This document shows positions 9,850 through 19,080 of a DNA stretch of 64,000 bases, piece after piece. Each line of letters starts with the position of its first letter. The stretch's first letter is position 1. The position numbers were made by a program, and so were the translations under genes. The DNA is from Aequorivita sp. (GTDB taxonomy: Bacteria; Bacteroidota; Bacteroidia; Flavobacteriales; Flavobacteriaceae), in the NCBI GenBank assembly GCA_030690315.1, contig JAUYGY010000025.1, positions 124,001 through 188,000 on the forward strand, read 5' to 3'. A model generated the notes under the pieces. That model saw only the letters and a list, made by a program, of their open reading frames with translations, was not told the DNA's origin and ran no database searches.

Positions 9850-11160
9850 TTATCCTCCAAAATCATCAAAACGAATATTTTCGTCCGGGATTCCGAAATC
9901 CTCGCCCATCTTTTGAACAGCTTGGTTCATCAATGGTGGGCCGCAGAAATATAGTTCAATATCTTCTGGGGTATCGTGAAGGTTCAAATAATTGTCTATT
10001 ACCACTTGGTGAATGAAACCTACAAAACCATCGCCAGCCTCATCGTGGATATCCTTTTTTACTTTCCAGTTGTCCTCTGCCATCGGTTCAGAAAGGGCAA
10101 GATAGAATTTGAAGTTGGGGAATTCATTTTCCAATTGTTTGAAATGATCTAAATAGAAAAGCTCGCGTTTTGAACGTCCACCGTACCAATAAGTTACTTT
10201 TCTACCCGTTTTAAGGGTTCTGAAAAGATGATAAAGATGCGAACGCATAGGTGCCATTCCGGCTCCCCCACCCACATAAAGCATTTCGGCTTCAGAAGGA
10301 TTAATGAAAAATTCGCCGTAAGGGCCAGATATAACAACTTTGTCGCCTTCCTTACAATTAAAAATATAAGAGGACGCGATTCCTGGATTTACCTCCATCC
10401 AGCCGCCTTTTGCACGGTCAAATGGTGGTGTGGCAATACGAACATTCAACATAATTTCACGCCCTTCTGCGGGGTATGAAGCCATAGAATAAGCTCTTTC
10501 AACGGTTTCAGTATTTTTCATTACCAACGGCCAAAGCTTAAATTTGTCCCACTCGTCTTGAAACTTGTCGGGTCTTTCGTGCTCTTCTGGGTGTGCGGTG
10601 ATGTCTATATCTTCAAATTTCACCACACAAGGTGGAATTTCAATTTGGATATAGCCACCCGCTTTATAGTTCATATCCTGTGGAATTTCAACTACAAATT
10701 CTTTAATAAAGGAAGCAACATTATAGTTACGAACAACTGTAGCATCCCACTTTTTAATACCGAAAACTTCTTCGGGAATGTGGATGTTCATATCTTGCTT
10801 TACTTTTACTTGGCAGGCCAATCGAATTCCATCTTTTAGCTCTTTTCTTGTAAAATGTGGCGTTTCTGTTGGCAATGCCTCACCACCACCAGCAATTACG
10901 TGACATTCACATTGAATACATGTTCCACCACCTCCACAGGCAGAAGGGAGAAATATTTTCTCGCTTCCTAAGGTTGATAGAAGTGTTCCACCGCTTTCTA
11001 CTTCTATTACCTTTTCATCATTAATAGTGATTTTTACGGGACCAGATGGCGAAAGTTTCTGTTTTGTAAAAAGTAATAATGAAACCAATAGCAAGGTTAA
11101 GACCATAAAGGCGATGACTGTAACTATAATAACTCCTAGTGTACTTACTGCTAAAAACAT
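9850..11160 (-). CDS. nqrF: Na+-translocating NADH:quinone reductase subunit F
   Basis: 2Fe-2S SACGGGGTCIQCECHV; ERAYSMASYP FAD motif; YVGGGAGMAPMRSHL; CGPPLMN. Confidence 0.97.
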   Translation of the reverse strand: MFLAVSTLGVIIVTVIAFMVLTLLLVSLLLFTKQKLSPSGPVKITINDEKVIEVESGGTLLSTLGSEKIFLPSACGGGGTCIQCECHVIAGGGEALPTETPHFTRKELKDGIRLACQVKVKQDMNIHIPEEVFGIKKWDATVVRNYNVASFIKEFVVEIPQDMNYKAGGYIQIEIPPCVVKFEDIDITAHPEEHERPDKFQDEWDKFKLWPLVMKNTETVERAYSMASYPAEGREIMLNVRIATPPFDRAKGGWMEVNPGIASSYIFNCKEGDKVVISGPYGEFFINPSEAEMLYVGGGAGMAPMRSHLYHLFRTLKTGRKVTYWYGGRSKRELFYLDHFKQLENEFPNFKFYLALSEPMAEDNWKVKKDIHDEAGDGFVGFIHQVVIDNYLNLHDTPEDIELYFCGPPLMNQAVQKMGEDFGIPDENIRFDDFGG

Positions 11161-11161
11161 A

Positions 11162-11902
11162 CTATTCCTTCGTTATATTTGAAACTTCAACCGTTTGTGC
11201 GGTTTCTATATTTTCCTGTTGATTTTTTTCAGTCTGCATTCCTACTTTTTCAGGGTTTCCATTTACTGTTGGAACCGATTCATCTCCTCCTGTCAACATA
11301 CCTCCAAAACTCATAAACCCAATGGCCATTAGTCCTGTAATGATGAAGGTTATACCCAAACCTCGCAACGGTGCAGGAACGTTTGAGTAGCGTATTTTTT
11401 CACGAATTGCAGCGATAGCAAGAATAGCCAAAAACCATCCAATTCCTGAGCTAATACCGTAGTTTAAAGCTAATCCTAAAGTAGGAATTTCTCTAGATTG
11501 CATAAATAAAGATCCTCCTAAGATTGCACAGTTAACAGCAATAAGAGGAAGAAATATACCCAAAGAGTTGTAGAGCGATGGCGAAAACTTTTCAACAACA
11601 ATTTCTACTAATTGAACCATCGTAGCGATAGTGGCAATAAATAGAATGAAGGAAAGGAAGCTCAAATCATAAGAAGCATACTCCTCACCTAACCAAACCA
11701 AAGCCCCGTCTCTTAAAATGTATTGATCCAGCAACCAGTTGAGAGGTACAGTAACTGCAAGTACGAAGATAACCGCAGCTCCCAGACCAACGGCCGTTGT
11801 AACCTTTTTAGATACCGCAAGATAGGAGCACATTCCAAGGAAAGTTGCAAATACCATGTTGTCTATAAAGATTGATTTAAAAAATAACTCTACGTGTTCC
11901 AT
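11162..11902 (-). CDS. nqrE: Na+-translocating NADH:quinone reductase subunit E
   Basis: FKSIFIDNMVFATFLGMCSYLAVSKKV; VNCAILGGSLFM; order within nqr operon. Confidence 0.96.
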   Translation of the reverse strand: MEHVELFFKSIFIDNMVFATFLGMCSYLAVSKKVTTAVGLGAAVIFVLAVTVPLNWLLDQYILRDGALVWLGEEYASYDLSFLSFILFIATIATMVQLVEIVVEKFSPSLYNSLGIFLPLIAVNCAILGGSLFMQSREIPTLGLALNYGISSGIGWFLAILAIAAIREKIRYSNVPAPLRGLGITFIITGLMAIGFMSFGGMLTGGDESVPTVNGNPEKVGMQTEKNQQENIETAQTVEVSNITKE

Positions 11903-11908
11903 TTGTTC

Positions 11909-11972
11909 AAGTATTCAGTTTTCAGTTTCAGTTTGCAGTAGGAGTGCCTACTGCCAGTGTTTACCGCCAACT
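11909..11972. repeat. CAGT-word repeat within the nqrE-nqrD intergenic gap
   Basis: GTATTCAGTTTTCAGTTTCAGTTTGCAGTAGGAGTGCCTACTGCCAGTG; contains perfect 8-bp hairpin GCAGTAGG-agtg-CCTACTGC (11935-11954). Confidence 0.8.
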
Positions 11973-11977
11973 CTATT

Positions 11978-12622
11978 TTATTCCTCTATTAACTCTTTAT
12001 TTCGTGAGCGTTGCACCCAGATAATTATACCGATTATTATCAATGCCATTGGCGACAAAAGCATAAAACCATTATTTTCATAACCTATGGCGTATAATCC
12101 AGTTTTCTGTATAGGATCGCCCAACACTTGAAAGCCTAGCAATGTCCCCGAACCCAATAGCTCGCGAAAAAAACCAACTATTACAAGTATAAGTCCATAA
12201 CCAGCTGCATTTCCGATACCGTCCAAGAAAGAACGCCATGGTCCGTTACCTAATGCAAATGCTTCGAAACGCCCCATAATAATACAGTTAGTGATAATCA
12301 AACCGATGAATACCGACAATTCCTTACTTAAGGAATATGCAAAAGCCTTCAATACTTGATCAACAATAATAACCAGAGCCGCTACTACTACTAACTGAAC
12401 GATAATCCTGATTTTGGAAGGTATAATATTCCGCATTAGCGAAATAACCACGTTACCAACACCTAAAACCGCAATAACCGAAATAGCCATTACGATTGAT
12501 GCCTTTAACTGTGCCGTAATTGCAAGCGCAGAACAGATGCCCAAAACCTGAATGGTAATTGGGTTGTTGTCCGCCAATGGGTCTAGTATTAATCTACTGT
12601 CTTTTTTTGATAGCAATCCCAT
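11978..12622 (-). CDS. nqrD: Na+-translocating NADH:quinone reductase subunit D
   Basis: DNNPITIQVLGICSALAITAQLKASIVM; TNCIIMGRFEAFA. Confidence 0.96.
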   Translation of the reverse strand: MGLLSKKDSRLILDPLADNNPITIQVLGICSALAITAQLKASIVMAISVIAVLGVGNVVISLMRNIIPSKIRIIVQLVVVAALVIIVDQVLKAFAYSLSKELSVFIGLIITNCIIMGRFEAFALGNGPWRSFLDGIGNAAGYGLILVIVGFFRELLGSGTLLGFQVLGDPIQKTGLYAIGYENNGFMLLSPMALIIIGIIIWVQRSRNKELIEE

Positions 12623-12625
12623 AAT

Positions 12626-13375
12626 TTATTTATTTAATGATTTTAAATAAGGCATGTACATTCTCATATCCTTTTTGATCATTTTTGTAACGCCGTCACC
12701 TGTAATGGTTGCCCCAGCAATAGCATCAACCTCATTGTCTGTTTTAATTTCGTTGATGGGGTCATTGTTACCTTTGGCAATGCTTATCCCTTCAAAAACT
12801 TCATTATCCAAAATGGTTTCACCTTTAAAATCGTCCATAAAATAACGCTGCTTTATTTCAGCACCAAGTCCTGGAGTTTCTCCTTTGTGATCAAAAAACA
12901 CTCCCTGAACGGTGAAAGATTTGTCTATTGCAACAAAACCCCAAATAGCATCCCAAAGACCTTTTCCGCGCATAGGTATAACATATATGGTTTTACCATC
13001 CTTTTCACCAATGAACAAGGGTAACCTTCTTTCATAGTCAGAATCTTTGGCCTTCGCTTCTTCCTTTTTAAGGTCTATTAAATAGGCTTCTTCATTTTCA
13101 GTAACATCAGTTCCTTGAATTACTAACTGTTGCTTTATGTATTTATGAAATGTCTCTTCCACTTTATCGGTGGGTACGAAAACAATATCACCATCTCCTT
13201 CATTTTCGTTTATGTTCATTGCATACAGAATATTCTGCATTTTTTCATAACGCTCATTTAAGGTAATCTTGCTTTTTAAACCTTGTGCTACTCCGGCCAA
13301 AAGCGAGCCGACAACCACAACCATAATAATCGCAAAGATAATTGTGTATGAATTTTTATCTGTCTTCTTTGCCAT
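12626..13375 (-). CDS. nqrC: Na+-translocating NADH:quinone reductase subunit C
   Basis: FMN-binding domain GLWDAIWGFVAI..GETPGLGAEI; flavinylation-type motif DAIAGATITGDGV. Confidence 0.95.
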   Translation of the reverse strand: MAKKTDKNSYTIIFAIIMVVVVGSLLAGVAQGLKSKITLNERYEKMQNILYAMNINENEGDGDIVFVPTDKVEETFHKYIKQQLVIQGTDVTENEEAYLIDLKKEEAKAKDSDYERRLPLFIGEKDGKTIYVIPMRGKGLWDAIWGFVAIDKSFTVQGVFFDHKGETPGLGAEIKQRYFMDDFKGETILDNEVFEGISIAKGNNDPINEIKTDNEVDAIAGATITGDGVTKMIKKDMRMYMPYLKSLNK

Positions 13376-13377
13376 GA

Positions 13378-14577
13378 TTACGCTGTTTTAACTTTTAAAC
13401 GTTTCAATCTCTTTTTAATATTTCCTTGAATTACGTAGTGGTCAATTGTTGGTGCAAATACGTTCATCAACAATATGGAAAGCATAAATCCTTCTGGATA
13501 AGCAGGGTTGAAAACACGTATCATTATTCCAATAAAGCCAATGAAGAACCCATAAAACCATTTCCCTCTATTGGTTTGGGAAGCAGTCACGGGGTCTGTA
13601 GCCATATAAACTATTGCGAAAGCCGCACTACCTATAATTAAATGATGCCAAAATGGCTCACTCATCAACCCGTAAAAGTTACTACTTTCCTGAATCCATC
13701 CCGCACTTGCAACCCCGTTAAATATAAGTCCCATTACTAATGCTCCCAAAACTGCGGAAAGCATTATCCTCCAACTTCCAATCTTAGTAAAGATCAAAAA
13801 TAAGGCACCTATTATAATTAAAAACGTAGAGGTTTCACCCACAGAACCTGGAATAAAGCCCCAGAACATGTCCCAAGTACTATAAACATGTTCGGTGTTT
13901 GCTGCCAAACTTCCCAAGATTGTTTCACCCGAAATAGCATCGGGTTGCCCCGTCATAGCCTTAGCACCATGCACCCAAACTTTATCACCACTCATCCACG
14001 TTGGGTAAGCGAAGAACAAAAAGGCACGAATAGTTAATGCTGGGTTCAAAATGTTCATTCCTGTACCGCCAAAAACTTCTTTCCCGATAACAACCCCGAA
14101 GATTACGGCAACGGTAAGCATCCAAAGTGGAATATCTATAGGAACAATAAGCGGCACGAGCATGCCCGTTACCAAATATCCTTCCTCTACTTCGTGTTTT
14201 TTAATGATGGCAAAAATAAATTCAACCCCAAGACCAACAACGTACGAAACGATTACCAAAGGTAAAACCGTCCATGCACCTAAAATAAAGTTGTCCCAAG
14301 TGAAGAAATTGCCCAACGGATCTAATCGCAATGTGGTATCGATAGCTGCGTAATGCTGAAAGCCCGCATTGAATATTCCAAAAATCAAACATGGAACAAG
14401 TGCCAAGATAACAGTGTTCATTGTACGCTTTAAATCATCTACCACCCTCACGTGTGAGCCAGAGTGTGTTGTTTCGTTCGGCATGTACAAAAAGGTGTGT
14501 AGCGCATTGAACGCAGGGGCTATTTTGGTGTCCTTGTACTTTTCCTTTAGCTTATGCAAATTCTGTTTCAATCCCAT
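13378..14577 (-). CDS. nqrB: Na+-translocating NADH:quinone reductase subunit B
   Basis: GKEVFGGTGMNILNPALTIRAFLFFAYP; MATDPVTASQTNRGKWFYG; position in operon. Confidence 0.96.
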   Translation of the reverse strand: MGLKQNLHKLKEKYKDTKIAPAFNALHTFLYMPNETTHSGSHVRVVDDLKRTMNTVILALVPCLIFGIFNAGFQHYAAIDTTLRLDPLGNFFTWDNFILGAWTVLPLVIVSYVVGLGVEFIFAIIKKHEVEEGYLVTGMLVPLIVPIDIPLWMLTVAVIFGVVIGKEVFGGTGMNILNPALTIRAFLFFAYPTWMSGDKVWVHGAKAMTGQPDAISGETILGSLAANTEHVYSTWDMFWGFIPGSVGETSTFLIIIGALFLIFTKIGSWRIMLSAVLGALVMGLIFNGVASAGWIQESSNFYGLMSEPFWHHLIIGSAAFAIVYMATDPVTASQTNRGKWFYGFFIGFIGIMIRVFNPAYPEGFMLSILLMNVFAPTIDHYVIQGNIKKRLKRLKVKTA

Positions 14578-14582
14578 AGCAA

Positions 14583-15935
14583 TTATCCTATTTCTTTATA
14601 CATTAAATCAAGACCGTTCCTGATAATTTGTTGATGTGGCTGCTTGCTCACACATACAAATTCAGTAAGTGCAAAATCCTCCGGAGCCACTTCATACATG
14701 CCCAAAGCTTCCATACCGTCAAGGTCTTTCACCATACACGCTTTCAGCATCTGCATTGGGTACATATCCAGCGGGAAAACTTCTTCGTAAACCCCCGTTA
14801 CCACAAAAGCACGGTGTTCTCCGTTGGTATTTGTATTAAGATCGAATTTTTTATTCGGCGTTAACCACGAAAAAGTAAGTGCTCTAGAGGTAGATATTTT
14901 ATTGAAAACAGGTTTCGTCCATCCAAAAAACTCATAATCGTCTCCCTCAGGAATTACGGTTACGGTGTTGCTGTAATAACCCAAATGCCCTTTCGGGGAA
15001 ATCTTTTTCCCTGTAAGCACATCGCCACTGATAACGCGAACGTTTTCGTCTTTCAGGCCAGAGTCGTACAAAAATGTTGCGGCTTCTGAACCGATACGGG
15101 TTTTATAATATTTTGGAGTCTTTACTTCAGAACCAGAAAGCGCGATGATGCGCTCTGGATTGAATTTTCCAGTAAGCAATAATTCCCCGATAATCACAAG
15201 ATCTTGTGGCGCTATGGTCCAAACAATCTCTTTTTTGTTTACAGGGTTAATTTTGTTTATCTGTGTTCCCACGTTTCCTGCCGGATGTGGGCCAGAAATA
15301 TTGTGAAGTGAAATATCCTTCAAGCCTTTAAAAGGTGAGCTTCCGCTTTTGCCAACTCCAACGTGCACTTGCCCTTTGGTAACTTTGCTGAGTGCAGTTA
15401 CGGCAGCCTGCAATTCCTTTTCCTTTCCTTTTAATGAAAATTCCAAGTCATTTGCTAATGGTGCAGTGCTATATGCTGAAATAAAAATATCTCTTGGCTC
15501 CTGCTCCGTATCAGCAATCACCGCATAGGGGCGTTGCATAATAAACGGCCAGCAACCAGATTCAAGCAATCGGGATTTTATAGCCTCAGCACTTGAAGAA
15601 TCTGGGCTCAATATGCCAAAATCCTTAAAAGTATCCTGTGGATCGGCTTCAATAATGATTTCTATGATTTTGCGTTTCGCGCCGCGTTCAATTTTGGTTA
15701 GTGTTCCGCTAACTGGAGATACAAACTTTAATAGTTCGTTACTCTTTGAGTAGAAAATAGTATCACCCGCTTGAACAATTCCACCTTCACGAACCACCAT
15801 TTTGGGGGTAATAAGATGAAAATCGGAAGGTCTAATGGCGAAGGTTCTGGATCGCGGGGCGCTGGAAAGTGTTTTCTCTGCTTCACCCTTTAACTTAATG
15901 GTAAGACCTTTTTTAATCTTAATGTCTTTGGACAT
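14583..15935 (-). CDS. nqrA: Na+-translocating NADH:quinone reductase subunit A
   Basis: IKIKKGLTIKLKGEAEKT; GPHPAGNVGTQINKINPVNKKEIVWTI. Confidence 0.96.
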   Translation of the reverse strand: MSKDIKIKKGLTIKLKGEAEKTLSSAPRSRTFAIRPSDFHLITPKMVVREGGIVQAGDTIFYSKSNELLKFVSPVSGTLTKIERGAKRKIIEIIIEADPQDTFKDFGILSPDSSSAEAIKSRLLESGCWPFIMQRPYAVIADTEQEPRDIFISAYSTAPLANDLEFSLKGKEKELQAAVTALSKVTKGQVHVGVGKSGSSPFKGLKDISLHNISGPHPAGNVGTQINKINPVNKKEIVWTIAPQDLVIIGELLLTGKFNPERIIALSGSEVKTPKYYKTRIGSEAATFLYDSGLKDENVRVISGDVLTGKKISPKGHLGYYSNTVTVIPEGDDYEFFGWTKPVFNKISTSRALTFSWLTPNKKFDLNTNTNGEHRAFVVTGVYEEVFPLDMYPMQMLKACMVKDLDGMEALGMYEVAPEDFALTEFVCVSKQPHQQIIRNGLDLMYKEIG

Positions 15936-16181
15936 AAATATGGATATTAATAATGCCTTTTTTATACCCTAATTTCCCTCGAAACAAATCTGGGGGCATA
16001 AGGGCGTGCAAATTTATAAATTAAATATACCATTGCACAACAAAAGGGTATAATTTTCTGTGTTAAAAAGGGGTGGGTTGCTATTTTAAAATGTTTATAA
16101 ATTAGATTTTTAAACCGCGGGGGAAATTCAACCCAGAACAGGCACAAAATTTGTTTATCTTAGCTTTTTAAATCAATAAGC

Positions 16182-17435
16182 ATGTTAAAAACACTTTTCG
16201 CTACCCTTTTCTTATTGTTTACAGTATTCCCCATATTTTCACAAATTGTTGAAAAAGTGGAACCTTCATACATCAGCACAATCCAGTTTCGCGGCGCTAC
16301 AGACCTCAGCCAATTGCCAATTATTCGCCTTGGCGAACAAGTAAACTTAACTTTTGATGCCCTAAACGGCGAGGAAGAAGATTATTATTACAAAATAACC
16401 CACCACGATTTTGATTGGGCACCCAGCGATCTTTCAAAAAGTGAATATCTGGATGGGTTTGACGATGTACGTATCCAGACATACCAAAACTCGTTGAACA
16501 CGCTTCAAATATTTTCGCATTACCAACTTAGAATTCCAAACCGAGATACGCGTGCAATCCAAAAAAGCGGCAACTATTTGATAAGCATTTTCAATGGCGA
16601 TGGCGATCTTATTTTTACCCGCAAGTTTTTGGTAATTGAAAACATTGCTTCGGTGGGCGTAGAAATTAAACGCGCCCGCGATCTAAAAATAATCAACGAA
16701 AAACAAGTGGTTCAATTTACCGTCAATTCGCCTAACCTATTGTTGATAAACCCAAAGCAGACCGTTAAAACGCTTGTACTCCAAAACAGCAACTTGAAAA
16801 CTGCAATTAAAGATTTAGTACCACAATACACTATTGGCAACGAATTGATTTATAGATACGACAAAGAAGCATCCTTCGGCGGCGGGAATGAATTTCTAGC
16901 TTTCGACAATAAAGATGAACGTTCTGCCTCAAACGGTGTGCGCTCTATTGAGGTTACAGATGTTTATGAAAATTATCTTTTTACAAATATTCCCCGCTAT
17001 GACCGGCCCTATACTTACAATCCAGATATAAATGGAAATTTTGTGGTTAGAAATGTTGATGCCCAAAACCAAGATATTGAAGCAGAATATGTGCGGATGC
17101 ACTTCAACCTACAATATTATGATGATCTCGGCGACAAAGAATTACACCTGTATGGCAATTTCAACAACTGGACAATTGATGGCAGTACCTATATGAAATA
17201 TGACCCACAAAGTGATACTTATAAAAACGAACGTCTTTTTAAACAGGGCTTTTACAATTATAAATATGTGGTAGTAAACCGCGATGGAACTATTAATGAA
17301 GGTGCCGTGAGCGGGGATTTTTGGCAGACCGAAAACGATTATACGGTTATAGTTTATTTCCGCGATTTGGGGGCGAGGTATGATCGCATCATCGGCACAG
17401 GGTATGCGAATTCCACCAATATCAACAATAATTGA
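16182..17435 (+). CDS. Type IX secretion system plug protein (DUF5103 family)
   Basis: 417 aa with signal peptide; STIQFRG...LPIIRLGEQVNLTFDALNGEEEDYYYKITHHDFDW..YLDGFDDVRIQTYQNSLNTLQ is characteristic of this family. Confidence 0.8.
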   Translation: MLKTLFATLFLLFTVFPIFSQIVEKVEPSYISTIQFRGATDLSQLPIIRLGEQVNLTFDALNGEEEDYYYKITHHDFDWAPSDLSKSEYLDGFDDVRIQTYQNSLNTLQIFSHYQLRIPNRDTRAIQKSGNYLISIFNGDGDLIFTRKFLVIENIASVGVEIKRARDLKIINEKQVVQFTVNSPNLLLINPKQTVKTLVLQNSNLKTAIKDLVPQYTIGNELIYRYDKEASFGGGNEFLAFDNKDERSASNGVRSIEVTDVYENYLFTNIPRYDRPYTYNPDINGNFVVRNVDAQNQDIEAEYVRMHFNLQYYDDLGDKELHLYGNFNNWTIDGSTYMKYDPQSDTYKNERLFKQGFYNYKYVVVNRDGTINEGAVSGDFWQTENDYTVIVYFRDLGARYDRIIGTGYANSTNINNN

Positions 17436-17478
17436 TTTTTCAAAATAAATAAGTTGAAGTGACAATCTTTTTTTTCAG

Positions 17479-18594
17479 ATGGCAATGAAATTCAAAACAC
17501 ATGGAAATTCCCGCGGAAGAAAAGCGCTGCAATACCGCGGAACGAAATGCCTAAACTGTGAACATCCCCTTGATAAAAGTGATATTTATTGCCCACATTG
17601 TTCACAGCTAAACAGTAACAAACAGCTTTCCGCAAAAGATTTTTTTGGGGAATTCCTGGGCAGCATCGTGGTGTATGATTCCCGATTGCGAAATACATTG
17701 AAAGACCTTCTTATCAAGCCAGGCGTTATAACAAGAAATTATGCGCGCGGGCAAATGTTGAAATATGCCAACCCCTTTCGTTTCTTTTTGAGCGTATCGA
17801 TAATCTATTTTTTGGCAAACGGTTTGCTGGATGTTTTAAATCCTGGTACTGATAATGATTCCGATACCAATAAGATGAATTTCAATTCAAAACTCGCCGA
17901 CCGTTCTTTTATTGATTCCTTAAGTCAAAACCTTGCAACAACCACTTCAGGAGCTATTAGTTTAGCAGATTCTATTAAAAAACTACAAACCCCAAAACCC
18001 ATTAAATATATTTCGGATGAAGAACTGGATGCTATGCCTTTTGCAAAAAATTATACAGAACGGTTTTCGCTCTACAATGATTTTTACGAGAAATATGAAA
18101 TAAAGAGCGCCACGGTTGCGCTGGACAGTTTACACCACAGAAATACTTCGTTTAACAGATGGGTCTATTCCAAAAACAGTACGGTAGATAAGATAAGGGA
18201 AAACCCTTCCGCATTTTTTTCATTTATAATTTCCAAAACACCTTTCTTTCTGTTTTTCTTCACTCCTTTTTTCGCGATATTTTTTTGGCTCATTTATTCG
18301 CGTAAAAAATATACCTATATGGAACACATGGTTTTCATATTCCATATCTTCAGTTTTATCTTTTTAACAATGCTTCTTTTTTTAATTCCCGATCTTATTA
18401 TTGGTTCGCAATTTTTGGTGGGATGCCTGTTCATTTTTATTGGCCCCATATACTTCTATAAAGCCTTGCGGAATTTTTATGGCCAGAGTAGGCCTATAAC
18501 TTTAATAAAATTTGTATTTTTAAACACTGTGTTTGTAATAGGATTAACTTTTGCCGCAGCAATTTTTGTGGCAGCAAGCGCAGCAATCTATTAA
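17479..18594 (+). CDS. DUF3667 domain-containing membrane protein
   Basis: N-terminal zinc-ribbon CLNCEHPLDKSDIYCPHCSQLN followed by FFGEFLGSIVVYDSRLRNTLKDLLIKPGVITRNYARGQMLKYANPFRFFLSVS; C-terminal TM helices. Confidence 0.8.
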   Translation: MAMKFKTHGNSRGRKALQYRGTKCLNCEHPLDKSDIYCPHCSQLNSNKQLSAKDFFGEFLGSIVVYDSRLRNTLKDLLIKPGVITRNYARGQMLKYANPFRFFLSVSIIYFLANGLLDVLNPGTDNDSDTNKMNFNSKLADRSFIDSLSQNLATTTSGAISLADSIKKLQTPKPIKYISDEELDAMPFAKNYTERFSLYNDFYEKYEIKSATVALDSLHHRNTSFNRWVYSKNSTVDKIRENPSAFFSFIISKTPFFLFFFTPFFAIFFWLIYSRKKYTYMEHMVFIFHIFSFIFLTMLLFLIPDLIIGSQFLVGCLFIFIGPIYFYKALRNFYGQSRPITLIKFVFLNTVFVIGLTFAAAIFVAASAAIY

Positions 18595-18597
18595 AAA

Positions 18598-18984
18598 ATG
18601 GTACAACAGGTAACACAAGGAATTAAGATTTCGGTTAAAACTGAATTTGATGGCACGTTTTACAAAAACCGTAAAATGCAATACGCCTTTGCCTATACCG
18701 TAACCATAGAAAACCAAAGTAAAGATACCGTACAGCTCACCTCCCGCTGCTGGAAAATAAAAGATTCCCTGAACAATACCGAAGTTGTGGAAGGCGAAGG
18801 GGTAATAGGCCAAAAGCCCATTTTAAAGCCCGGCGAAAAACACGCTTACACCAGCGGCTGCCTTTTATATTCACCATTTGGCGCAATGAAGGGCTATTAC
18901 AACATGATTAACTTTGCCACCACCCGAAAGTTTCGGGTTTCCATTCCGCTTTTCAATTTGAGCGCTCCTTTTTCTATGAATTGA
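18598..18984 (+). CDS. apaG: ApaG domain protein (Co2+/Mg2+ efflux protein ApaG)
   Basis: QGIKISVKTEFDGTFYKNRKMQYAFAYTVTIENQSKDTVQLTSRCWKIKDS; GVIGQKPILKPGEKHAYTSGC. Confidence 0.93.
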   Translation: MVQQVTQGIKISVKTEFDGTFYKNRKMQYAFAYTVTIENQSKDTVQLTSRCWKIKDSLNNTEVVEGEGVIGQKPILKPGEKHAYTSGCLLYSPFGAMKGYYNMINFATTRKFRVSIPLFNLSAPFSMN

Positions 18985-19018
18985 TTCTGTGGATTCTATT
19001 GATTCTGTAGATGCTATT
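18983..19018. repeat. Four tandem 9-bp units GATTCTGTG/GATTCTATT/GATTCTGTA/GATGCTATT
   Basis: Direct reading; overlaps the apaG stop codon. Confidence 0.85.
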
Positions 19019-19035
19019 GTTTTTATGGTCCTATT

Positions 19036-19080
19036 GTGGCAGTTTACTGAACACTGATCACTGAAAACTGAAAACTGAAT
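19036..19080. repeat. CAGT-word repeat overlapping the 3' end of the NRDE gene
   Basis: GTGGCAGTTTACTGAACACTGATCACTGAAAACTGAAAACTGAATTAC; encodes the last residues (FSFQ-stop) of the NRDE ORF. Confidence 0.8.

Noticed and set aside
15962-16147. 61-aa ORF between nqrA and the T9SS plug gene
   Set aside because: Lies in the divergent promoter region, no domain, poor composition; more likely regulatory spacer.
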